Below are positions 23,201-34,208 of a DNA stretch of 64,000 nt, piece after piece; within the stretch, counting starts at the first letter, position 1, and each line of letters opens with the position of its first letter. A program made the translations under genes and the position numbers. The notes beneath the pieces are model-generated. The model did no database searches. It saw nothing but the letters and a program-made list of their open reading frames with translations, and had not been told where the DNA came from. Origin of the DNA: Ascaris suum (Eukaryota; Nematoda; Chromadorea; Rhabditida; Ascarididae). The DNA lies in assembly GCA_013433145.1 (NCBI GenBank), contig CM024179.1, positions 1 to 64,000 on the forward strand. The letters are read 5' to 3'.

Positions 23201-23824
23201 TCCCCACCTCAACACTCAGCTTTCTTCCTTTTGCCGTCATCTCTTCCGCCACCCCAACTTGATGGTCGGATAAAGTGAAGTGGAGTCATCGGTTCAGGTT
23301 TAAGCTGAAGGTACCAAAAACGGTTTGTCAAAGAAGGTATATAAGTCATCTTCAGAATCGTTGAGCAATTAAAGCGGGGTCTAGATTGCTTCTTTTCCCA
23401 ATCTGGAGAATGTAATTGTACGGAGAATTGCATCTGCCTTTTTTATGCAAGTTGTTAGTGGTCTGAAAGAGGTCACTTGTGAATGTAGAAGCGACCATCG
23501 TTGTTGGCTTTTTTTTTTCGCCATATTATAGGTTTCCACTTTTGTTGCGGTATGGAGGAGCGGAGATGTGGGAGAAGAGGTTGAAGTATTGACATAGTTT
23601 TCGTGAAAGAAGAAGTAGTTGTGCGACGAAGTGATGAACCATTTATTTTGAGATTATCTGCTTCTTTCATCGGTTGTTTCGGTGCCATCGTTTTCGTCAC
23701 GAAGCACTTGCTAGCGGCTAAACGAAGTCTTTCACTGCAAAGTAGTTGCTGTCCAACAACATTAAGAGTAGGATCGAGCCGCTGGAAAAGCACTTCAGAC
23801 ATCGCTGATCAATATGGCTTGCAG

Positions 23825-23929
23825 AGTCGAATGGTCTTTCCATAGCAAAGAACAATGGATCAGGGACAGAAGCGAACGGCGCATCGCATGGGCACGTTTC
23901 AGCAACAACGATCGTTGCAGAAGAACTAG
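23825..23929 (+). CDS. RanBPM-like exon b (low-complexity linker), unit 1
   Basis: A 105-base exon from GGCTTGCAG to ACTAG|GTTTGT. It joins exon a in phase (G + AG gives E) and reads SNGLSIAKNNGSGTEANGAS, then HGHVSATTIVAEEL. Asn/Gly/Ser/Thr-rich, as expected of the disordered linker before the CRA domain. The sequence is identical in the unit 2 copy (55248-55352). It ends phase 1, matching exon c. Confidence 0.6.
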
Positions 23930-24391
23930 GTTTGTGTCCACTATGAAATTCTTTAAGGCGTTAAGCCGTTTTCTATGGAATATTGTGTAAAAATGGAAAA
24001 CTGTCCGACTCGATCGGCTTTGAGCTGGGAATTTTGTCAGAGCCGAGTTTGTTCAGAGAGTTGAAAGGTTTGCCACTAACGTTGCCACACCCTCTGACTT
24101 CGAAGCAGTAATGTTACTACCGATGGAGCGTTCGATGACGGCTGAAAAGCGGGTTTGCAGGTTTTCCTTTTTTTACTTTTAGTGATTCATATGCAATTGC
24201 TCAGTATGTGAATAGGGTTCTCAAAATGTCTTCTGTTTCCAAATTTTTTGGTATTGGGCGTAAGTGAGATTTCGACTAGTGGGTCAGGTTTTCAATATTT
24301 GCTCTTGACTGAACTACTTGCTACTGTTGAGAAAACTGGTTTGTTGGTAGCTGTTTTGGGATTTGCCACACCTTTTTTGAGGACTGCATAG

Positions 24392-24564
24392 ACGAATGCC
24401 TTCATGAAGACGATGCTGGAGAGGACTGCAGATCGGCGGGCTACGCCAAGACAGAGCTGGCTCCGTACGAGCGCATGCAACGTCTCCTCGAGTTTGGCAG
24501 ATCAGTGAATGCGCTCATCATAGAACTTCTGCATCCACGGGAGGCACTCATCAGTCGAATGCAC
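24392..24564 (+). CDS. RanBPM-like exon c (start of CRA domain), unit 1
   Basis: A 173-base exon between TGCATAG and CAC|GTAAGT. It joins exon b in phase (G + AC gives D). After an acidic start (ECLHEDDAGEDC) it reads ERMQRLLEFGRSVNALIIEL. This matches the first CRA helix of RANBP9/10, where an x-M-x-x-F-G-R-x-x-x-x-L pattern occurs. CRA domains act with CTLH/LisH in the GID/CTLH ubiquitin-ligase scaffold and in RanBPM adaptor functions (family knowledge). The unit 2 copy differs at one base, D to G in the acidic stretch. Donor and acceptor are intact. Confidence 0.75.
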
Positions 24565-24783
24565 GTAAGTGCTGGCGTCTGCATATTTTTCAGTGCTTGC
24601 TTGCTGTGCAGTTATACAAAGTACATATTTCCTTTATTCAGTAGTTTTTCAAACTTATCTACGATCCTACTTCATGATGAAACCGAGTGGATTATTAGAA
24701 GGGACTGGTAAATGAAGATTGTGCTAAAAAATGCATTGAATGGATTTAAAACGATGATGAATAAACTTTTTAAACATTTGCAG

Positions 24784-24895
24784 GATGCTTTCGCATTTAT
24801 CTGTCAGGCTTCCCCGAGGCAGTGGCCAGTGGGTTACTTGATGAATCCATCGATGAGAGGGAATGCTACAGCTGCCATGAACAGCGCCATTCTTG
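24784..24895 (+). CDS. RanBPM-like exon d (CRA core), unit 1
   Basis: A 112-base exon between ACATTTGCAG and CTTG|GTTTGT, phase 0 in and phase 1 out. It reads DAFAFICQASPRQWPVGYLM, then NPSMRGNATAAMNSAIL. This is a close match in spacing to the RANBP9 CRA segment: D-A-F-x-x-x-x-x-x-x-P-x-x-x-P-V-G, then P-x-x-R, then A-x-N-S-A-I-L. It is the most diagnostic piece of the gene. The unit 2 copy has K for N in the GNAT segment. Confidence 0.85.
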
Positions 24896-25386
24896 GTTTG
24901 TTTGTTGAAGCAGTGGTTTCTTTGATTCTCTTGAGTTGAGAAGGATGCAGGAAATGATCGTTTCCATTTGAGATACATGCCTTGGGATGTACCTACTTTC
25001 GAGTTGTGCATTCTGCTTATGAACGCTTGGGTCTTCTGCACTTTTATCATTGACAACCGTGATTTTCCAAAGGCTTAGATTGTTAGATATTTTTTGTTGC
25101 GAACAGTGACTGGCATTCGAGTCAAAGAAAATCAGGGTGCTTCACATCTTGAAAGAACATGACATCCCAGAAGTTTTCTGGCAAAGGCTGGGTGTTTTTT
25201 AAAAATTATTAGCAGTACAAGTTTTTTGAAAAGCTTGTCTCCATTTGAATGGAGTGGAGAAAATGTTGACAATGTACTATTTTTGGTTCCGATTTCCCGA
25301 TATTTTTTAGTTTTTACTATAAGAGGCTTATTAGAGTCAGCGCACAGCGAAACTCTGTTTTCGCGGTGACATTTCTATTGATTTCT

Positions 25387-25408
25387 GGGAGGGGGGGAGG
25401 GGGGCAAG
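25387..25408 (+). repeat. G-rich tract with quadruplex potential
   Basis: GGGAGGGGGGGAGGGGGGC in the last intron of the RanBPM-like gene. The unit 2 version (56810-56831) has a different number of Gs. Four or more G-runs separated by single A would allow a G-quadruplex in the sense RNA. Confidence 0.7.
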
Positions 25409-25582
25409 TACGATTCGAACAGCTTGCCTTCTTCTAAAGCAGGCGCTTTCCTCCAGCCCGTAAATGTTTCTCTTCAATGGCTTTAAAGACCTGTCATGAA
25501 TCGAATAATTCTGTTTTTTTTTTTTTTGAGAGGGACGTGGTCAATTTTTGAAATTTTAGAATTCTTGGGCCTTCCTGCACAG

Positions 25583-25710
25583 TCAGTTTTGATCGACGCT
25601 TCCATAGAGCGCGTGAGATGTGTCATGAGCTTGCACTCGTCCAAGTTGGTGCTGCAATGTTCGCTGATGTGGAGAAGATGGTGCTTTGCGAGGAATTGGT
25701 CCATCGTTAG
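25583..25710 (+). CDS. RanBPM-like terminal exon e, unit 1
   Basis: The acceptor TTCCTGCACAG is followed by TC, completing the codon left by exon d, then SFDRRFHRAREMCHELALVQ, VGAAMFADVEKMVL, CEELVHR and a stop at 25708-25710. The G-A-A-x-F-A-x-V-E segment is the end of the CRA domain (RANBP9 has G-x-x-x-F-A-x-V-E). About ten residues usually found before it are missing, so the last CRA helices are shortened. Compared with unit 2, three codons differ, all replacements (R/H, C/R, V/A). At the last one, unit 2 has the residue more like RANBP9. Confidence 0.75.
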
Positions 25711-26106
25711 GCGGAAGTATTGCGCCGTGCACTCTTTTTATCTCTTTTATGAACTATTTGTTTCAATTGTGCTAGCAGAAAATGTTTACTTGTTTACTTG
25801 CTGAGGAACATTTCTGTTTGCCGCTGTGTGTTGTTTGTATCAACTCCCTCCCCTCCCCTTCTCTTGCAGTTAGAAAAACGATGGAGAAGACATCTGCGTA
25901 AAATTTCATATGGTTTTTGCTTGATATAATTTTGTAATGTCGTGGAGTGGCGAAAGAAGATGTTTTTTCCACATTATTCAACTTTTGATATTAGATCACT
26001 TTTTTGCTGCAAAGTAGAAGAAATGCTGTACTCGGCTTTCGTCGACTTCCAGCTGTTGGGAGGTTCCTTCTTGTTTGAGACGCATAAAGGGGATGGGCAG
26101 GGGGGG

Positions 26107-26112
26107 AATAAA
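26107..26112 (+). terminator. Candidate poly(A) signal AATAAA
   Basis: AATAAA in GGGGGGAATAAAAATAG, about 400 bases after the RanBPM-like stop. The same motif is at 57530-57535 in unit 2. A second AATAAA follows about 110 bases later (GCAAATAAAATCG). Motif only; no cleavage site seen. Confidence 0.35.
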
Positions 26113-26249
26113 AATAGATACTGATGGACGACTTCGCGCGTAAATGAATCCCGGCAGAAGGCGGAACACTGCGCTTTGTTTAATAATGTTCTGTTCTCTG
26201 CTGAGGTTTCTCAGCAAATAAAATCGTCCATCATCATCTCTTTATTGAA

Positions 26250-26330
26250 TATGCATACATATATGTACATTATATACGTTTACATATATATGTACACGTA
26301 TTTATCTGTGCACATATATGATGTATATGA
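26250..26330. repeat. Imperfect ATATGTACA/TATA low-complexity tract
   Basis: ACATATATGTACA and TATATACGTTTACATATATA repeats with internal dyad symmetry. Copied in unit 2 at about 57675-57760. Confidence 0.6.
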
Positions 26331-26686
26331 TGTCATCGCCGTATGTCAGTTGCTAAATGCAAGGAAATATAGAGCCGTTTATTAGACTTCGCATATCAGT
26401 TGACTGTTGTGTGCAAATGTTGTATCACCGTAAGCAGCATCTACAGCGATGCGGGCGGCTTTTGGCATTGTGCATGAATAAGTACTCCAAATATTTTGTT
26501 AAGGGCTAAAACTGGGGAACCAAAGATAATGGACACCTAAGACTTTGTGGAATCCAATGTGAGATGATGTGTTATATTACCGAAGAATTTCCTTGATTTG
26601 TAAAATATCAAGTGGGGAATCATGAGTGAATAGCCATGAAATGGCCCTTTTACATTCTCTTACAGTCGGTTTTGTCGAAGTTGGAT

Positions 26687-29600
26687 TATTTTATTTTTAT
26701 TTTATTTTGGTTTTATTTTATTTTAGTTTTATTTTGTTTCAGTTTCATTTTAGTTTTTTTATTTTATTTTAGCTTTCTTTTATTTTAGTTTTATTTTGTT
26801 TTGGTTTTATTTTATTTTAGTTTTATTTTAATTTAGTTTTATTTTATTTTAGTTTTATTTTACATTAGTTTTATTTAATTTTAGTTTTATTTAATTTTAG
26901 TTTTATTTTATTTTGGTTTTATTTTACTTTGGTTTTATTTTATTTTAGCTTTATTTTATTTTAGTTTCATTTTATTTTGGTTTTGCTTTATTTTAGGTTT
27001 ATTTTATTTTAGATTTATTTTGTTTTGTTTTACTTTATTTTGTTTTTATTTTATTTTGGTTTAATTCTATTTTGGTTTTATTTTATTTTAGTTTTATTTT
27101 CTTTAAGTTTTATTTTATTTCACTTTTATTTTATTTTAGTTTTATTTTATTTTAGTTTTATTTTATTTTAGTTTTATTTTATTTTAGTTTTATTTTATTT
27201 AGGTTTTTTTTATTTTAGTTTTATTTTATTTTCTTTTTATTTTATTGTAGTTTTATTTTATTTTAGTTTTATTTTATTTTAGTTTTATTTTATTTTAGTT
27301 TTATTTTATTTTAGTTTTTATTTTATTTTAGTTTTATTTATTTTAGTTTTATTTTACTTTACTTTTAACTTATTTTAGTTTTATTTTATTTTAGTTTTGT
27401 TTTATTTTGTTTTATTTTATTTTAGTTTTATTTTATTTTGGTTTTATTTTATTTTAGTTTTATTTTATTTTAGTTTTATTCTATTTCGGTTTTATTTGAT
27501 TTTGGTTTTATTTTATTTTAGCTTTGTTTTATTTTAGATTTATTTTATTTTAGTTTTATTTTATTTTAGTTTTATTTTATTTAATTTTATCCTATTTTGA
27601 TTTTGTTTTAATTGAGTTTTATTTTAATTTAGTTTCATTTTATTTTAGTTTTATTTTATTTTAGTTTTATTTTGTAGTAGTTTTATTTTACTTTGGTTTT
27701 ATTTTATATTAGTTTTATTTTACTTTGTTTTTATTTTATTTTAGCTTTATTTTATTTTAGTTTTATTTTATTTTAGTTTTATTTTGTTTTAGTTTAATTT
27801 CATTTTGGTTTTATTTTATTTTAGTTTTATTTTAATTTAGTTTTATTTTATTTTAGTTTTATTTTACATTAGTTTCATTTTATTTTAGTTTTTATTTTAT
27901 TTTAGTTTTATTTTATTTTAGTTTTATTTTGTACTAGTTTTATTTTACTTTGGTTTTATTTTATTTTAGCTTTATTTTATTTTAGTTTTATTTTGTTTTG
28001 TTTTATTTTACATTAGTTTTATTTTATTTTAGTTTTATTTTATTTTAGCTTTATTTTATTCTAATTTTATTTTGTACTAGTTTTATTTTACTTTGGTTTT
28101 ATTTTATTTTGGTTTTATTTTACATTAGTTTTATTTTATTTTAGTTTTATTTTATTTCAGTTTTATTTTGTAGTAGTTTTATTTTACTTTGGTTTTATTT
28201 TATTTTAGTTTTATCTTATTTTAGTTTTATTTTACTTTACTTTTATCTTATTTTGGTTTTATTTTATTTTGGTTTTATTTTATCTCAGTTTTATTTTATT
28301 TTAGTTTTATTTTGTTTTAGTTTAATTTCATTTTAGTTTCATTTTATTTCGGTTTTATTTTATTTTAGTTTTATTTTATTTTAGATTTATTTTATTTTAG
28401 TTTTGTTTTATTTTGTTTTATTTTATTTTAGTTTTATTTTATTTTGGTTTTATTTTATTTTAGATTTATTTTATTTTAGTTTTGTTTTATTTTGTTTTAT
28501 TTTATTTTAGTTTTATTTTATTTTGTTTTTATTTTATTTTAGTTTTATTTTATTTTAGTTTTATTCTATTTCGGTTTTATTTGATTTTGGTTTTATTTTA
28601 TTTTAGCTTTATCTTATTTTAGATTTATTTTATTTTAGTTTTATTTTATTTTAGTTTTATTTTAATTTTGTTTTATGTTATTTCAGTTTTATTTTACATT
28701 AGTTTTATTTTATTTTAGTTTTATTTTATTTTAGTTTTATTTTACTTTGGTTTTATTTTATTTTAGTTTTATTTTACTTTGTTTTTATTTTATTTTAGAT
28801 TTATTTTATTTTAGTTTTATTTTATTTTAGATTTATTTTGTTTTGTTTTATTTTATTTTAGTTTTATTTTATTTTAGTTTTATTTTATTTTAGTTTTATT
28901 TTGTACTTGTTTTATTTTACTTTGGTTTTATTTTATTTTAGTTTTATTTTATTTTAGTTTTATTTTACATTAGTTTTATTTTATTTTAGTTTTATTTTAT
29001 TTTAGCTTTATTTTATTCTAATTTTTTTTGTACTAGTTTTATTTTACTTTGGTTTTATTTTATTTTGGTTTTATTTTAATTTAGTTTTATTTTATTTTAG
29101 TTTTATTTTATTTTAGTTTTATTTTATTTTAGTTTTATTTTATTTTAGTTTTATTTTATTTTAGTTTTATTTTATTTTAGTTTTATTTTATTTTGGTTTT
29201 AGTTTATTTTAGTTTTATTTTAATTTAGTTTTATTTTGTTTTAGTTTTATTTTACATTTGTTTTATTTTATTTCAGTTTTATTTTATTTTAGTTTTATTT
29301 TATTTTTGTTTTATTTTAATTTTGTTTTATGTTATTTTAGTTTTATTTTACATTAGTTTTATTTTATTTTAGTTTTATTTTATTTTGGTTTTATTTTATT
29401 GTAGTTTTATTTTATTTTAGTTTTATTTTATTTTAGTTTTATTTTATTTTTATTTTATTTTGTAGTAGTTTTATTTTACTTTGGTTTTATTTTACTTTAG
29501 TTTTATTTTAGTTTGGTGTTATTTTATTTTAGTTTTATTTTAATTTAGTTTTATTTTAATTTAGTTTTATTTTGCATTAGTTTTATTTTATTTTAGTTTT

Positions 29601-30520
29601 ATTTTACATTAGTTTTATTTAATTTTAGTTTTGTTTTATTTTAGTTTTATTTTATTTCAGTTTTATTTTATTTTAGTTTTATTTTGTACTAGTTTTTTTT
29701 ACTTTGGTTTTATTTTATTTTAGTTTTATTTTATTTTAGTTTTATTTTATTTTGGCTTTTTTTAAAATTTAGTTTTATTTTATTTTGGTTTTATTTTATT
29801 TTAGTTTTATTTTAATTTAGTTTTATTTTATTTTAGTTTTATTTTATTTTAGTTTTATTTTATTTTAGTTTTATTTTATTTTAGTTTTATTCTATTCTGG
29901 TTTTATTTTATTTTAGTTTTATTTTATTTCCGTTTTATTTTATTTTGGTTTTATTTTATTTTAGTTTTATTTTATTTTAGTTTTATTTTATTTTAATTTT
30001 ATTTTATTTTGGTTTTATTTTATTTTTGTTTTATCTTATTTTTGTTTTATTTTATTTTTGTTTTATTTTATTTTAATTTTATTTTATTTTAGTTTTATTT
30101 TATTTTGGTTTTATTTTAATTTAGCTTTGTTTTATTTTAGTTTTATTTTATTTTGGTTTTATTTTATTTTAGTTTTATTTTAATTAAGTTATATTTTATT
30201 TTGGTTTTATTTTATTTTAGTTTTATTTTATTTTAGTTTTAATTTGTATTAGTTTTATTTTACATTAGTTCTATTTTATTTTAGTTTTATTTTATTATTG
30301 TTTTATTTTATTTTAGTTTTATTTTATTTTGGTTTTATTTTATTGTAGTTTTTTTTATTTCGGTTTTATTTTATTTTAGTTTTATTTTATTTTGTTTTAT
30401 TTTATTTTAGTTTTGTTTTATTTTGGTTTTATTTTGTTTTAGTTTTATTTTCTTTAGTTCTGTTTTAATTTGGTTTTATTTTATTTTAGTTTTATTTTGT
30501 ACTAGTTTTATTTTATATTA
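26687..30520 (+). repeat. T-rich minisatellite array 3 (3.8 kb)
   Basis: A (TTTTA)3G array in the same orientation as the other two. Its recurring variants are TTTTGTACTAG or TTTTGTAGTAG followed by TTTTACTTTGG (near 27670, 27930, 28070, 28170, 28910, 29030, 29460, 29680) and TTTTACATTAG. It has none of the AACTTCG marker that dominates the right part of array 2. It starts exactly at the right edge of block A unit 1 and runs into block C unit 2. Confidence 0.95.
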
Positions 30521-30824
30521 GTTTTATTTTATTTAGGCTTTGTTTTATTCTATTTAAGTTTCAGTATTGGTTTAATTTTATTTTTGGTTGAGATCAATTG
30601 GCAGCTTTTCTATTACTTTTATGATTAGCCTGTGTAGTAGTTAGTGATTAGTTTCTTGTTTGGTTTTATTATTAGTTTCGCTTTATTATTAGTCTACTTT
30701 TATCATTAATTATCACAAGCATAGTTTCATCGTTACTTTAATATTATTATAAGTTAAGTTTTATTATTAGTTTAGTTGTGTGATTAGATAGGTTTTTGTT
30801 AGTGTGTATATGCGTGGACATATG

Positions 30825-30892
<68 letters not shown>

Positions 30893-31193
30893 CTTTGCTC
30901 GGTCGTTAAGGGAAGACAGGCTCTAAAAAAATGTGTTGTTTACGAGTGATCTTTCTTTGCATGTGGTCTCCTGTGTTGAAGTCATTTTCGTGGCGGTAGC
31001 GACCGTCTTGATCCTCATTGGGGTAACAACTTGTATGCCCACACTTGTTTGATCTTGATTCTTATCTCATCCGTATTGGTTGTGACCTACCTTGCCTTCA
31101 GCACTGTAGCCGTCGATGTGAATGGCTTGCGGCCTCGCTTGCTGATCAATATATTTTTGTGATTCAGTACTTATCGTCGTTAGTCCTGCAACT
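30520..31193 (+). repeat. Block C, unit 2 copy
   Basis: The counterpart of 2530-3200. Includes the hydrophobic coding-like stretch at about 30960-31160 in which one frame reads VAVATVLILIGVTTCMPTLV before a stop, and a shifted frame continues hydrophobic. Consistent with a membrane-protein exon remnant, or with T-rich DNA by chance. Confidence 0.85.
30826..30891. repeat. (TA)n microsatellite, unit 2
   Basis: TA repeats, longer and purer than the unit 1 copy at 2844-2894. Confidence 0.9.
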
Positions 31194-33480
31194 CGTAGTA
31201 GACGAGTTTGCTTCGTCGTCGCCAGGCTTCAACAAACGTTCTCGTTTTCATACACTTCTTTTCTATCATTATTTCTATTGTTTGTATTATTCGTGCTATT
31301 ATTCACCTATTTGTGTTGTTCGTATTGTTTTCTTATTAGTTTTATTGCTTGCTTGTCAGCAGGTTCAGTTTTAGTTTAATATCAATTTTTTATCTGCTTA
31401 TTATTAGTTTTATTGCCAGTTTATTCCAAATTTTATGTTCGTTTATAAATAGTTTGTTATTAGTTTATTCTTGGTTTTGTTATTAACCTTCATTAGTTTT
31501 CTTGTGAGTTTATAATTAGTTTTTTTATTTTTGTTATTAATTTTCATTTTGTTCATTATTGGTCTTATAGTTTTTATTATTAGTTTTATTTGTAGTTAAT
31601 TATTAGTTAAGCTTCTTATTACCTTAGTTTTTGTTGGTTTTATTATTTGCCTATTATTAGTTTTATTATTTTTGTTATTAGTTTTGTTGTTAGTTTATTG
31701 CTGGTATTATTGTTGGTTCTTTTAGCAATGCTTTTATAATGAGTTAATTATTAGTTTTGCGAATGTCTCATGATATACATTGATTGTTAGTTTATTATTA
31801 ATTTTCTTTTTTCTTTATTATTAGATTTGTTCGTAGTTTATTATTTGTGTTATTTCCTTATTCTCTTTTTTATTAGTTTACTTTTGTTGTGAATTATTTG
31901 AATTGTTGCTTTTGTTTTGTTCTAGGTCAACTTTTACAATTGCCTCAAGTTTATTATTAATTTAGTTATGATACCAGTTTTGTTTCACCATTTCTTTACT
32001 TTTATAATTAGCTCTATTTTATCATTCGTTTAGTTTTATTAAGAGTTCACTTTTATTTTTAGGTTTTTTACTCGTTTCGTTATTAGTTCTATTATTAATT
32101 TTGCTTTCTTATTAGTGTAGTTTTATTATTCGTTCGGTTTTATTATTGCATTAGTTTTATTATTATTACTTCAGTTGAAATATTAGTTTTACTCGTCATT
32201 TTAATATTAAGTTAATTTAGATTTGTTATTAGTTTTGTTGTTTGTTTTATTATTATTTATATTATTAGTTTTATTGTAAGCATTTTTATTAGATTTTTTG
32301 TTAATTTAGTTGTATTGTTTGCTTTTGTTCTTTTTCTAGTTTAGTTTTATTATTTGTTTAGTTTTATGATTGGTTTAGTTTTGTTATTGATTTAATTGAA
32401 CTGTTAGTTTTGTTTTGTTATCGGTTTAGTTTTATCACAATTTTGAGTTTATTATTGCTCTAATTTTGTTATTAGTTTTGTTTTATTGTTAGTTTGGTTT
32501 TCTTGTTGCTTATCTATATTATTAGTTTATATGAATTATTTGTTTGGATCTACTGTTAGTTTTGTTTCATTATGATTTAGTTTTATTATTAGTTTTTTGT
32601 TACTATCAGTTTAGCTTTCTGACTAGTTTTGTTTTATTATGAGTTTACTAAGACTATCAGTTTCAGTTTGTTATTAGTTTTGTCTTTTTATTCGATTAGT
32701 CTTATTATTCGTTTAGTTGAATCATCAGTTTTACTGTTAGTTTTTTTACTAGACTTAGTATTCGTTTTATTAACTGTTTTGTTATCAGGTTTTTTATTAG
32801 TTTTCTCTTTGCCTTCTGTATTGGTTTTATTGTTAGTTTCATTATTAATTTTTTATTTCTTTTATTATTAGTTTTAACAGTGGTTTTACTGTTAGTTTTT
32901 CTATCAGTTTTATTATTGGATTTATTTATCAGTTTTGCTATTAGTTTTTCAGTAGTTTTATTGTTTTTTTGTTGCTAGTTTTATAGTAAACGCTATTATT
33001 ACCTTTCTTATTAGTTATTTGTATTATTAGTTTGCTTTTGTTATTAGCTTTATTGCTAATTCGGTTGAATTGTCAGTTATCTTTTATTATCACTTTATTT
33101 TTAACATTAGTTTGAGTTGATAATTAGTTTATTTTTGTAAAGAGTTTTGTTTTATTGTTACTTCAGTTTTATCATTAGCTTAGTTTTATTATTAGTTTAC
33201 GGTTGCTACTAGCTATTTTTAGTATTAGTTTAATTTTATTATCAATTTAGTTTCATGATTGTTTTAGTTTTATTATTATTTAATATTTTATTATAAAGAT
33301 CACTATTAATTCTAGTATTAGTTTTATCATTAGTTCGTTATTGGTTTTATTATTACCTTTGTAATTATTTGCACTATTAACTTTCTTATTAGTATGATTT
33401 TTACATTTTTTTCTTAGTTTTATTTTGTTATTTTTAGTTTGGTGTTGCTGTTAGTTCATAGTTTTATTATTAGTTTTTTT
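31194..33480 (+). repeat. TTATTAG-type low-complexity tract (2.3 kb)
   Basis: Irregular repeats of roughly TTATTAGTTTTATTATT, related in style to, but distinct from, the TTTTA satellite. About 1.06 kb of it (31194-32248) has no counterpart in unit 1. The open frames here (31045-31374, 32629-32871) are rich in L, V, F and S as expected from T-rich repeats, and I reject them as genes. Confidence 0.85.
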
Positions 33481-34076
33481 CGTAAGCTCGAAGAAATCTT
33501 TTCATGAAAGTTATGTATATTAGGCGGGCGATTTTTTGCAAGATTTGTGAGAAAAAACACCTCTCCTATACGAAAAAAACCTCTGCAATACTTCTTTTTA
33601 AGGTTGTCCCACAAATGTAGAGAATTTAGTGGTAGTTTTATGGTCGGATCTTTTCAATTGAGTAATCAGTAGTGGCAACCACAGCGAAGATTTTTGTTTC
33701 AATCTTAGACAGGATCGCGCTCGATTGTTTTCGCAGACGACCCCGATCTCCAAACGAGGTTTCCGATTTCTAGTTTAGGATATGTGTAAATGCAGCGTTC
33801 GTAATGTATGAGCTAGAGCTGTGCTTGCTTAACATCATTTTTTCCTAACGGTTTTCTTCTATAATTTCACATATCATGGGATCATTGGGCCAGTTCATAT
33901 TTGAATTACTATTTTTGTCATTGCTCTTATTACTGTAACCATCAACGCTGTCATTATTATGGTTAGGACAACTAATACCGTTACCATCATTGTTATTACT
34001 CTTACGTGCATGCGTATGCGGTGCAAACAGTAGTTAATTAATTTCTATTAGAAACTGATGACGCGCAATGTTGCAG
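33481..34076. other. Unique sequence, no gene recognised
   Basis: The first non-repetitive DNA of unit 2. A TTTTCGCAG acceptor-like site at about 33735 is not followed by an open exon in any frame. The rest of the F5/8C domain, which should lie upstream of 34077, is not visible here. Confidence 0.5.
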
Positions 34077-34208
34077 TAGTTGGAGGTGAGCTGCTCGTGC
34101 TTCCTCGACCAGATGAAGCTCGAGTGCTGCAGTTGAGAATCGAGCAGTTTTCATCGCATCCTTCTGTGAAACTCGAAGTGCTTGGTTGCCACAAGACCAG
34201 TTGTCTCG
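34077..34208 (+). CDS. F5/8 type C (discoidin) domain end exon
   Basis: A 132-base exon between CAATGTTGCAG and TCTCG|GTATGT. Frame: GGELLVLPRPDEARVLQLRI, then EQFSSHPSVKLEVLGC, then HKTSC. A-R-x-L-x-L-x-I-x-x-x-x-x-x-P-x-x-x-L-E-V-L-G-C is the last two strands of the F5/8 type C fold, ending in its conserved cysteine. A laminin-G exon follows 3.4 kb downstream on the same strand. F5/8C followed by laminin-G is the layout of neurexin IV/Caspr proteins (nematode nlr-1), septate-junction or neuronal cell-surface proteins. The family is inferred from domain order. The domain's first half is not found, and the exon has no counterpart in unit 1. Confidence 0.6.

Larger units (their letters stand above)
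19063..26686 (+). repeat. Segmental duplication block A, unit 1
   Basis: Collinear with 50522-58110 over 7.6 kb, with roughly one difference every few tens of bases plus small indels by eye. The left edge begins GATAAGGTGGAGTATTTTC in both copies. The right edge ends GAAGTTGGAT and passes directly into satellite array 3, whereas unit 2 continues CTGTTATTTT. The block carries the 3' half of a RanBPM-like gene. What precedes it here is LAR-like DNA, not the CTLH exon found before the unit 2 copy. Confidence 0.95.

Noticed and set aside
25400..25465. tRNA-like string on the minus strand (B-box-like GTTCGAATC with an anticodon-arm-like CCTGCTTTAGAAGAAGG)
   Set aside because: The T stem and acceptor stem do not pair and no proper A box is present, so at most a very degraded tRNA or SINE remnant.
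31045..32871. Open frames rich in L, V, F, S (31045-31374 and 32629-32871) that look like membrane proteins
   Set aside because: They lie in TTATTAG low-complexity DNA, and their composition follows from T-rich codons.
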